From Humibacter ginsenosidimutans (GTDB lineage Bacteria > Actinomycetota > Actinomycetes > Actinomycetales > Microbacteriaceae): DNA of 64,000 bases. The notes under the pieces were generated by a model, which worked only from the letters and a program-made list of their open reading frames with translations, made no database searches and had not been told where the DNA came from. The number at the start of each line of letters is the position of its first letter. The stretch's first letter is position 1. Of the stretch, positions 8,667-15,653 are shown one piece after another. Location of the stretch: the NCBI RefSeq assembly GCF_007859675.1, contig NZ_CP042305.1:1426001-1490000 (forward strand), read 5' to 3'. Made by a program: the position numbers and the translations under genes.

Positions 8667-10769
8667 TCACGCCACCGGAGTCGAAGCGACGGCGGCGGGC
8701 GACGTGGTGAGCGCGTGCTCGACGAGCCCGCGGAGCATCCGCTCGCCGTCGGGTGAGAGAACCGACTCGAGGTGCGCCTGCACGGAGGCGACGCCCGGCC
8801 CTCTGAACGCGATGACCGTGCCGTTCGCGTCGCAGGATTCCTCCAGCGACACCTCGCACCGACGGGGGTCGATCGATCTGCCGGCCAGCACGCCGAACGT
8901 GTTGTAGAAGCCGACGCGCGCCGGCACTCCGAACACGTCGACGGCCAGCTGAACGCCCTGGCGCGGCTGGATGAGCGGCGCGACCTCGTGACCCGCGAGC
9001 ATCCCGAGCACCTGGTGGCTCAGGCACACCGCCAGCATCGGACGACGGCTTCGGATGCGCTCCACCATCAGGGCACGCAGCCGGCGGATGCGCCGACTCG
9101 GCCGCCTCGGATCGCCGGGCCCGGGCCCGAACACGACGAGGTCGTCGCTCAGTACGTCGTCGACGTCGGCACACGGGCGCACGCGCACCGTCATGCCCAG
9201 GTGCCGCAGCTGGTGCGCGAGCATCTGCGTGAAGCCGTCCTCGTTGTCGACGACGAGCACGCTCCCACCGACGAGCCCCGGCACGGTCTGCGGCGCCTGC
9301 TCGCGCATCCAGAACGGTGCCAGCGAGCGGTTGCGACGCTGCAGCGCCGCGTCGATCTGCGGGTCGGGAACGCCGTCATTGCCTACGGTGAGCACGGCAG
9401 CGCGCTCCGCGACCCGCGTGCTGCCCGTGCCGTCGTGGCCGGCGGATGCTGTCGGCCGGTCCGGGGCATCCTGCAGCCCGAGCGCGGTGAGGATGCCCGC
9501 CGCCTTCGCGCGCGTCTCCGCCGCCTCCGAGACCGGGTCGGAGTGCCGCACCAGCGTGGCGCCCGCTGTCACCCCGACGCGCCCACCGGGCTGGATGCGC
9601 GCCGTGCGGATGAGGATGGGGGCGTCGAGCGACCACCCGTCGCCCTCGGGCTCGAACAGCGCGAGCACACCCGAGTAGTAGCCACGCGGTCGCGATTCGT
9701 GCCGGGCGATGACGCGGCACGCGTTCTCCATGGGCGAGCCTGTCACCGTGGGCGCGAACATGGTGCGCCGCAGAGCCTCGCGCGGGTCCAGGCTCGAGCG
9801 TCCGTCGAGCAGGTATTCGGTGTGCGTGAGACGGGACATGCGCTTGAGGAACGGGCCGGCCATGCGCCCGCCGGTCGGGCAGAGCGAGCTCATGAGCTTG
9901 AGCTCCTCGTCGACCACCATGAACAGCTCGTCGGTCTCCTTGGGGTCGACGAGGAAGTCGAGCAGGCCGTCCCGCGTGGGGCCGTCCGCGCCGTGTCGAT
10001 AGGTGCCGCTGATGGGGTTCATCACGGCGTGGCCGTTCTTCAGCGTGAGATGGCGCTCCGGGGTGGCGCCGACCAGCATCACGGGTTCGGTGGACTCGCC
10101 GGGCGCAGCCACGTCGCGCGCGGCCTGCCCGGTGGAGGTTCCGGCCACGTCGGGTGCAGGCAGGTACGTCGCGAACGTCCAGTACGCGCCGCTCTCGCCC
10201 GTCAGCAGCGCACGCATCCAGGCCAGCAGCGCGCTCACCGGCTCATCGTGCAGCGTCGCCTCGAAGCGGCGCCCGATCACGAAATTGGCGCCCTCGCCGC
10301 GGCCGATCTCCTCGTCGATGACACGGCGCACGTGTTCGGCGTACTCCTCGTCGCTGGTGTCGGGACCGTGGAAGGTCGTGCGGGGAGCGTGCGCGGGAAG
10401 CTGCGCCAAGGCATCCTCGTGTCTCACCTTCTCGCGCCGGGTGGCCACGAGGCATCGCAGCGGCGCGCCGTCGTCGTGCGCGACGAAACCGCGCTCGATG
10501 ATCTGCCGGTACGGCACGACGGCCAGCACGGGTGCCTTGTGCAGCGGGATGTCGCCGAGCACGTCGACGTCGACGACGTCGCCGGTGAGCACGTCGAGGT
10601 GATCGTCGTCATCCCTGCGCAGGAGCGCGAACGGAGGGCACGGGCCACCGGCGGCCGCCGCCGCGATCAGCTCGACCAGAAGCGGGCGTCGGGTGCGTTG
10701 CGGATGCTCTGCGGGGGGTCCGGGCAGCGGATGCCGGGCGTGCGATGGGAGCGGAACGGTGTCCATCAT
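8667..10769 (-). CDS. fused anthranilate synthase (TrpE-TrpG / PhzE-like)
   Basis: A 700-residue fusion of a chorismate-binding TrpE domain (residues about 30-470) and a class I glutamine amidotransferase (about 500-690). It should convert chorismate and glutamine to anthranilate, the first step of tryptophan synthesis. The wording is closest to the PhzE branch: FALLRR near the start, MNPISGTYRHG, KETDELFMVVDEE, HTEYLLDGRSS, MFAPTVTGSPMENACRVIARHE and RGYYSGV. The amidotransferase has the PhzE-style nucleophile context AVCLSHQ (C582) and QAHLES for the His/Glu pair. PhzE proper makes 2-amino-2-deoxyisochorismate, but no other phenazine gene is present and the gene carries a tryptophan attenuator, so anthranilate synthesis is more likely. 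Two adjacent ATG codons (10769, 10766) follow AGGACC. Confidence 0.92.
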   Translation of the reverse strand: MMDTVPLPSHARHPLPGPPAEHPQRTRRPLLVELIAAAAAGGPCPPFALLRRDDDDHLDVLTGDVVDVDVLGDIPLHKAPVLAVVPYRQIIERGFVAHDDGAPLRCLVATRREKVRHEDALAQLPAHAPRTTFHGPDTSDEEYAEHVRRVIDEEIGRGEGANFVIGRRFEATLHDEPVSALLAWMRALLTGESGAYWTFATYLPAPDVAGTSTGQAARDVAAPGESTEPVMLVGATPERHLTLKNGHAVMNPISGTYRHGADGPTRDGLLDFLVDPKETDELFMVVDEELKLMSSLCPTGGRMAGPFLKRMSRLTHTEYLLDGRSSLDPREALRRTMFAPTVTGSPMENACRVIARHESRPRGYYSGVLALFEPEGDGWSLDAPILIRTARIQPGGRVGVTAGATLVRHSDPVSEAAETRAKAAGILTALGLQDAPDRPTASAGHDGTGSTRVAERAAVLTVGNDGVPDPQIDAALQRRNRSLAPFWMREQAPQTVPGLVGGSVLVVDNEDGFTQMLAHQLRHLGMTVRVRPCADVDDVLSDDLVVFGPGPGDPRRPSRRIRRLRALMVERIRSRRPMLAVCLSHQVLGMLAGHEVAPLIQPRQGVQLAVDVFGVPARVGFYNTFGVLAGRSIDPRRCEVSLEESCDANGTVIAFRGPGVASVQAHLESVLSPDGERMLRGLVEHALTTSPAAVASTPVA

Positions 10770-10807
10770 GGCGGTCCTGTCTGCCGCCCGCCGAGGTCAC
10801 TCCCGCA

Positions 10808-10839
10808 GAAACGAGAAACGACCGCCGGAAGGCGGTCGT
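10808..10839 (-). terminator. trp attenuator terminator hairpin
   Basis: On the minus strand ACGACCGCC-TTCC-GGCGGTCGT forms a perfect 9-bp stem with a 4-nt loop, followed by T-rich TTCTCGTTTCTG. It sits between the leader peptide (10874-10909) and the anthranilate synthase start (10769). Upstream, CCGCC-TGATC-GGCGG (complement of 10867-10881) forms an earlier hairpin over the leader stop codon; its GGCGG can instead pair with CCGCC of the terminator 5' arm, an antiterminator. Confidence 0.85.
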
Positions 10840-10873
10840 CGTGTGCGTGGGTGCGCGTTCGTCGGTCCGCCGA

Positions 10874-10909
10874 TCAGGCGGGCCACCACGTGAGGAAGGT
10901 CGAACGCAT
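10874..10909 (-). CDS. trpL: trp operon leader peptide MRSTFLTWWPA
   Basis: A short open frame of 11 codons plus TGA, MRSTFLTWWPA, with two adjacent tryptophan codons near its end, precedes the fused anthranilate synthase by 104 nt and is followed by mutually exclusive hairpins and a terminator. This is the layout of transcription attenuation: ribosomes stalling at the Trp codons when charged tRNA-Trp is scarce would free the antiterminator. There is no Shine-Dalgarno, but TAGGGT lies 6 nt before the ATG (complement of 10916-10921), so the transcript is probably leaderless. Trp-rich leader peptides upstream of trpE-type genes are known in Streptomyces and Corynebacterium. Confidence 0.9.
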   Translation of the reverse strand: MRSTFLTWWPA

Positions 10910-11046
10910 GACAACACCCTAGCCGACGAGTGCTCGCGTGCGTCACCAGGACAACCGCCTCGAAACATGCCAATCAGGCACGTTCTCGGCGGGAAAGCGC
11001 TATCTGTCATGTCGAGCGGGCCGACGAGGTCTGGCAACATCGTCGT

Positions 11047-12264
11047 GTGTCCGAACCGAGCACCGCCCGCGCCGCCCTCGCGGTTCGCCCATACCGTCGC
11101 TGGTTCGTCTCGCAGATCTTCTCCGCGTCCGGCACCTCCACCCAGCTGATCGGTATGGCGTGGCTCGTCACGCAGACCACAGGAAGCGGCATAGCCCTGG
11201 CCGGCATAACCTTCGCGATCTACCTGCCGGTACTGGTGCTCGGGCCGTTCGTCGGCGTGCTGGTCGACCGTTTCGACCGCCGACGGCTCCTGGTGTGGAC
11301 GCAGGTGGCGTTCATCGCGATCGGAACGCTGCTCGCGGTCGTGACCGCGCTGGGATACGAGAGCCTCCCGTTCATCTATGCGATCGGCATCGCGACGGGA
11401 CTGGTGAACTCCATCGACGCTCCCGCGCGTCAGGTGTACCTGATGGACGTGCTGGATCACCGGCTGCTGCCCTCGGCGATCGGACTTTACGAGGTCGTGA
11501 TGAACAGCGCGCGGGTGGTGGGACCGGCGCTGGCCGGGTTGCTGCTGGCCACTGTCGGGATCGTGCCGTGCTTCGTGTTCAACGCGGTCTCGTTCGTGCC
11601 CGCGCTCATCGCGCTGATCCTCAATCGGCAAGCCGTCAGCCAACGGGAGGCGCACCGGGAGCGGCGCACGGGACTGCTCGAGGGCATCCGCTGGGCCACT
11701 CGAACCCCGCCGGTCGTCGTCACGCTGGTGCTGGCCAGCGTCTCCGGGATGCTCTTCAACCTCACGGTCACGCTGCCGCTGATCACCACCAAGACGTTCG
11801 CGCTCGACGGCGGGGTCTACGGCACGCTCACCGCCGTGTTCGGGATCGGCGCCCTGCTCGGCGCGCTCCGGGCGACGATGCAGAGCGGCGCACCCGTCTT
11901 CGCACCGACGGCCATGCTCGCACTGGGCACCGGGCTGGTCGTGATCGCGACGGCACTCGCGCCGAACGTGTGGCTGTTCGGCCTGGGGTTGGCTGCGAGC
12001 GGAGCGGGTTCCATCTGGTTCATCGCCCGCGCCAACGCGTTTGTGCAGCTTTCCGCCCCTGCCGCCATCCGTGGTCAGGTGATGAGCATCTGGAACATGG
12101 CGATCCCCGGCATGAACCCGTTCACCGGGCTGCTGGCCGGTGTCGTGGCGGATGCCGTGAGCCCGCGAGCGGGATTCGGCCTCTCCGGCGCACTGTACGT
12201 GCTGGTCGCGGCCATGGGCTTCCTCGGCATGGTGTTGTCTCGACGATCCCGGCACGCCGGCTGA
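11047..12264 (+). CDS. MFS transporter, MFS_3 (enterobactin-exporter-like) type
   Basis: A 405-residue membrane protein with about 12 hydrophobic helices and the MFS loop motif DRFDRRRLL between helices 2 and 3. The sequence type (VRPYRRWFVSQIFSASGTSTQLIGMAWLV at the start, SRTR-like loops, central RERRTGLLEGIRWA) resembles the MFS_3 group of small-molecule exporters. The GTG at 11047 fits the expected N-terminus; there is no clear ribosome site, and CAACAT lies 7 nt upstream, so a leaderless start is possible. It lies between the anthranilate synthase and the kynurenine operon and converges on kynU. Export of an aromatic amine or amino acid is a possibility from context only. Confidence 0.88.
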   Translation: MSEPSTARAALAVRPYRRWFVSQIFSASGTSTQLIGMAWLVTQTTGSGIALAGITFAIYLPVLVLGPFVGVLVDRFDRRRLLVWTQVAFIAIGTLLAVVTALGYESLPFIYAIGIATGLVNSIDAPARQVYLMDVLDHRLLPSAIGLYEVVMNSARVVGPALAGLLLATVGIVPCFVFNAVSFVPALIALILNRQAVSQREAHRERRTGLLEGIRWATRTPPVVVTLVLASVSGMLFNLTVTLPLITTKTFALDGGVYGTLTAVFGIGALLGALRATMQSGAPVFAPTAMLALGTGLVVIATALAPNVWLFGLGLAASGAGSIWFIARANAFVQLSAPAAIRGQVMSIWNMAIPGMNPFTGLLAGVVADAVSPRAGFGLSGALYVLVAAMGFLGMVLSRRSRHAG

Positions 12265-12281
12265 GGCTGGACCCGTCTCGC

Positions 12282-13541
12282 CTACCCGAGGCCCGACGCG
12301 TTCAGCAGCTCGGTGCGGAGGGCATCCCGTACCGCGGCCATGCCGTGGTACGTCTCCTCGAACGACGTCGACAGGGGCGAGAGCCCGATGCGCAGGCCGT
12401 CGGGGTCGCGATAGTCGGGGATGACGCCCTGCTCCCAGAGCGCGGCCGTCACAGCGCGCATCGCCGGGTGCGAGACCGTCACGTGACCTCCACGCGACGC
12501 CGGATCGCGCGGCGATGCCAGTGTCGCGCCCAGCGGAGCCAGCCATTCGTCGGTGAGCGTGATCGCGAACTCGGTCAATTCGAGCGACTTGGCCCGTACC
12601 GCCTCGATGCCGCGATCCTCGATCATCTCCAGCGTGTCCTGCATGGCCAGCATGCCGACGATCGGCGGAGTGCCGGAGAGGAAGCGACGCATGCCGTCGG
12701 CTGGGGCGTACTCGGGACCCATGGCGAAGACATCCGCTGCACCCATCCAGCCCTGGATCGGCTGGCGCAGCACCTGCTGCAGATCGGAACGCACGTAGGC
12801 GAAGGCCGGCGACCCCGGTCCGCCGTTCAGGTACTTGTAGGTGCATCCGACCGCGAGGTCGACCTCCCACCTGTCGAGTTCGACGGGCACCGAGCCGACC
12901 GAGTGGCAGAGGTCCCAGAGAACAAGCGCTCCGGCGTCGTGCGCGATGCGGGTGATGGCCTGTGCCTCGGCGAGAAAGCCCGAGCGGTAGGCCACGTGGC
13001 TGAGCACGACGAGCGCCGTCTTCTCCCCCACGACGGCCGCCACCTGCTCCGGGGTCACCCCGGATGCCGGATCGGCCTCGATCCAGCGCAGCATGAGGCC
13101 GCGCTCGGCCGCGATGCCGTCGAGCACGTAGCGGTCGGTCGGAAAGTTGTCGGTGTCGAGCACGATCTCGGTGCGCGCGCCCGAGCCGCGCCGGGCATCC
13201 ACCGCCGCCCTCGCCAGCTTGTACAGCAGCACGGTCGTGGAGTCGCCGATGATCGTCTGCCCCGGCGCTGCACCGAGCACGACTCCGCCGAGCCTGTCGC
13301 CGATGGTGAACGGCAGCTGCATCCACTCCTCGTCCCAGCCGCGGATGAGCCGCCCGGCCCACGCCTGCGTGAGAAAGCGCTGGATGCGCTCCACGCTCTG
13401 CTCGGTCGGTCGGCCGAGCGAGTTGCCGTCGAAATAGGCGACCAGCCCGTCAGAGGGCACGAAGCGCGACCTGAAGTGGGCGAGCCCGTCGCTGCGGTCG
13501 GCACGGCGCGCATAAGAGAGGAAGGGGTCGGGTGCTGTCAT
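12282..13541 (-). CDS. kynU: kynureninase
   Basis: The PLP enzyme cleaves kynurenine to anthranilate and alanine. The 419-residue protein has the family phrases YFDGNSLGRP at the start, GDSTTVLLYK, LDTDNFPTDRY, LSHVAYRSG and the cofactor aspartate/histidine in WDLCHSVG; the Schiff-base lysine is in CTYKYLNGGPGSP near residue 235, and the end has GLRIGLSPL. The ATG at 13541 overlaps the stop of the amidohydrolase gene by 4 nt (ATGA), so the two are translationally coupled. Last gene of the kynA-amidohydrolase-kynU operon. Confidence 0.96.
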   Translation of the reverse strand: MTAPDPFLSYARRADRSDGLAHFRSRFVPSDGLVAYFDGNSLGRPTEQSVERIQRFLTQAWAGRLIRGWDEEWMQLPFTIGDRLGGVVLGAAPGQTIIGDSTTVLLYKLARAAVDARRGSGARTEIVLDTDNFPTDRYVLDGIAAERGLMLRWIEADPASGVTPEQVAAVVGEKTALVVLSHVAYRSGFLAEAQAITRIAHDAGALVLWDLCHSVGSVPVELDRWEVDLAVGCTYKYLNGGPGSPAFAYVRSDLQQVLRQPIQGWMGAADVFAMGPEYAPADGMRRFLSGTPPIVGMLAMQDTLEMIEDRGIEAVRAKSLELTEFAITLTDEWLAPLGATLASPRDPASRGGHVTVSHPAMRAVTAALWEQGVIPDYRDPDGLRIGLSPLSTSFEETYHGMAAVRDALRTELLNASGLG

Positions 13542-14581
13542 CTGAGTGCGTCCTCCAGGTGGTCGACGGTGACGGCTCGCGCGGCGGCGAGCCATGAGGC
13601 GGTGTCGGCGGCCGACTCCGGCGGCACGCCCGGCACCCAGGCGAGCCGCGGGCCGACGGCATCGGGATGCTCCGTGCCGGCGATACTCTCCACCAGCGCG
13701 TCGCGCTCGACACCCGCTGCGGGGAGCGCCGCCAGCTCGCGCGGATTCACGCCGAGCGGCAGCGGCCCATTGCCGAGATCGGTGCCGTAGAGCACGCGCG
13801 CGCCGGCAGCGGCCAGGTGGCGAAGGTTGTCGGAGGCGATGGCCGACGCCTCTGTCGGATCACCCCAGCCGTGGATGTCGAGCGTCGACACGACCGCCGT
13901 GCGTGCGCGGGAGAGCCGGGCGACGAGTTCGGCGTCGAGTCGCTCGGTGAACGGGGTGTGGGCGAGAACGTTCACGCCTGCGTCGAGGGCGCGGCGGGTC
14001 ATCCCTTCGCCCTCGACGTGCGCAGCGACGGGCAGGCCCTCCGCCCGCGCCGCCGTGACGATCGCCGCGAGCAGGTCGGGCGACGGCACGGGGCCCGCGA
14101 CGGAGTTCAGCGTGACCTTGATCAGGGATGCCCCGTGCGCCGCCTGCATGCCCACCGCAGTCTCCGCGTCGGCTGGGTCCGACAGCTCGACGACGGCGGC
14201 CTCCGGCGCCCAGGCCCTCCCCTTCGGGTACCCGCCGACGCACGTCAGAAACGCGCCCGCGATGTGGATGCCGGGAAGCGCCCCGGCCGACGACGGGTTC
14301 CTCGACTCCTCGCGCAGCCGCGACGTCACCGCGGGATCGCCGCCGAGATCGATCACGTGGGTGATCCCGCCCGCCATGATCGAGGCCGGGTCGATGAGCG
14401 TCAGGTGCACGTGGTGGTCGGTGAGGCGTGCGAAGAGCGTGCCGGGCACCTCGACGTCGACGACGGCATCCGTCTCGGACGGGTGAAGCAGTCCGTCGCG
14501 CACCTCGAACACGCCGCGCCCGCGGAACGACGTGCCGAGCCAGATCGCCTCGAACGAGACGAGCATGCCCTGCGAACTCAC
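13538..14581 (-). CDS. amidohydrolase, candidate N-formylkynurenine hydrolase
   Basis: A 347-residue amidohydrolase-superfamily protein lying between tryptophan 2,3-dioxygenase and kynureninase and coupled to the latter by an ATGA overlap. The binuclear metal site is complete: HxH in DHHVHL (H57, H59), the bridging lysine in LIKVTLN (K155), H188 in AAHVEGEG, H208 in VLAHTPF and the catalytic aspartate in YGTDLGN (D268). No cyclase-family KynB or arylformamidase is seen in the operon, so this enzyme is the obvious candidate for hydrolysing N-formylkynurenine to kynurenine. That is an inference from position; family members usually cleave cyclic or acyl amides. The GTG at 14581 is preferred because GGGGGG lies 6 nt upstream; an ATG at 14566 is possible. 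Confidence 0.85.
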   Translation of the reverse strand: MSSQGMLVSFEAIWLGTSFRGRGVFEVRDGLLHPSETDAVVDVEVPGTLFARLTDHHVHLTLIDPASIMAGGITHVIDLGGDPAVTSRLREESRNPSSAGALPGIHIAGAFLTCVGGYPKGRAWAPEAAVVELSDPADAETAVGMQAAHGASLIKVTLNSVAGPVPSPDLLAAIVTAARAEGLPVAAHVEGEGMTRRALDAGVNVLAHTPFTERLDAELVARLSRARTAVVSTLDIHGWGDPTEASAIASDNLRHLAAAGARVLYGTDLGNGPLPLGVNPRELAALPAAGVERDALVESIAGTEHPDAVGPRLAWVPGVPPESAADTASWLAAARAVTVDHLEDALR

Positions 14582-14603
14582 GGGCGACCCCCCACGCGAC
14601 TGC

Positions 14604-15479
14604 TCACGCGGTCGTGCCGATCTGCGTGCGCACGGCGTAGAGCTCGGGAAAGAACGTCACGTCGAGCGCCTTCTGCAGGAAGGGCACGCCACTGGATCCG
14701 CCGGTGCCGGTCTTCATGCCGATGGTGCGCTGCACGGTCTTCAGGTGCCGGAACCGCCAGAGCTGGAAGTTGTCCTCCAGGTCGACGAGCTCCTCGCACG
14801 CCTCGTACTGGGACCAGTGGTCGTCAGCGTGCTCGTAGATCTGCACGAAGACGGGCGTGAGCTCCGGCGTGAACCGGTAGGCCTCGCGCACGTCGCGCTC
14901 GAGCACCGAGGCAGGCACGTCGAATCCGGCGCGGTGCAGATAGCGCAGAAACTCGTCGTAGAGCGTCGGCGCATTCAGGATGCCCTCGACCAATTCGTGC
15001 GCGGCCGGGTCGCTCTCGAAGACCCGCAGCATGCGGGCATCCTTGTTGCCCAGCGCGAACTCCACGGCGCGGTACTGCCACGACTGGAACCCGGACGAGT
15101 TGCCGAGGAACCCGCGGAACTGCGAGTACTCCGTCGGCGTGAGTGTGGCCAGCACCGACCACTGCTCGGTGAGCGTGCGCTGAATGTGCTTGACCCGCGC
15201 GATGCGCTTGAGCGCGGGCTGCAGCAGGTCGTCGCGCAGCAGGGCGCAGGCGTCCTCGAGCTCGTGCAGCACGAGCTTGAGCCAGAGTTCCGTGGTCTGG
15301 TGCTGCACGATGAACAGCAGTTCGTCGTGGTGCTCGGGGTGGCTCACCGGATGCTGCGCCGACAGCAGACGCTCGAGGTCGAGGTACGAGGAGTAGCTCA
15401 TGCGCTGCCTGAAGTCGGTGACGATGCTCTGCTCGTAGCGGTCGCCTCGCCGTCCATCGGATGCCGCCGTCTCGGTCAT
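14604..15479 (-). CDS. kynA: tryptophan 2,3-dioxygenase
   Basis: The haem enzyme opens the indole ring of tryptophan to give N-formylkynurenine. The 291-residue protein has the substrate-pocket signature FIVQHQTTELWLK (the conserved His is H60), the phrase SYSSYLDLERLLSAQHP, GNSSGFQSWQYRAVEF, and the haem-ligand region WRFRHLKTVQRTIG with H near residue 244, then GTGGSSG. The ATG at 15479 has a perfect AGGAGG 5 nt upstream. First gene of the kynurenine operon; its promoter should lie in the 68 nt before the palindromic repeats at 15548. Confidence 0.97.
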   Translation of the reverse strand: MTETAASDGRRGDRYEQSIVTDFRQRMSYSSYLDLERLLSAQHPVSHPEHHDELLFIVQHQTTELWLKLVLHELEDACALLRDDLLQPALKRIARVKHIQRTLTEQWSVLATLTPTEYSQFRGFLGNSSGFQSWQYRAVEFALGNKDARMLRVFESDPAAHELVEGILNAPTLYDEFLRYLHRAGFDVPASVLERDVREAYRFTPELTPVFVQIYEHADDHWSQYEACEELVDLEDNFQLWRFRHLKTVQRTIGMKTGTGGSSGVPFLQKALDVTFFPELYAVRTQIGTTA

Positions 15480-15547
15480 GCACGCCTCCTCGCGTTCCGC
15501 TCTCCATTCTCGCGTCTCGCGCGAGCGGCGCGTCACCTCCGTCCCGT

Positions 15548-15582
15548 GGGTTGAGGAGCACGCGAAGCGCGCGTCTCGAAAC
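15548..15582. repeat. dispersed palindromic repeat, family 1 (copy C, inverted)
   Basis: GGGTTGAGGAG, then the self-complementary core ACGCGAAGCGCGCGT, then CTCGAAAC: the reverse complement of the family consensus. It lies head to head with copy D at 15602, so the pair forms a larger inverted repeat upstream of kynA. Confidence 0.85.
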
Positions 15583-15601
15583 TCCCGCGCGTCCGCCAGC
15601 C

Positions 15602-15643
15602 GGGTTTCGAGACGTACGCGGCTACGCCGCGCACTCCTCAACC
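15602..15643. repeat. dispersed palindromic repeat, family 1 (copy D)
   Basis: GGGTTTCGAGACG, hairpin core GTACGCGGC-TAC-GCCGCGCAC, then CTCCTCAACC. It ends 10 nt before the alpha-galactosidase stop. With copy C it separates the galactoside operon from the kynurenine operon and could terminate transcription leaving the alpha-galactosidase gene. Confidence 0.85.
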
Positions 15644-15653
15644 GGCAGCGGCG

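Noticed and set aside
8667..10769. Phenazine biosynthesis cluster suggested by PhzE similarity
   Set aside because: No phzA/B, phzD, phzF or phzG neighbours, and the tryptophan leader points to anthranilate.
10609..13362. 917-residue minus-strand frame over the MFS and kynU region
   Set aside because: Out of frame with kynU and antisense to the MFS gene; also spans the trp leader, which has its own clear structure.
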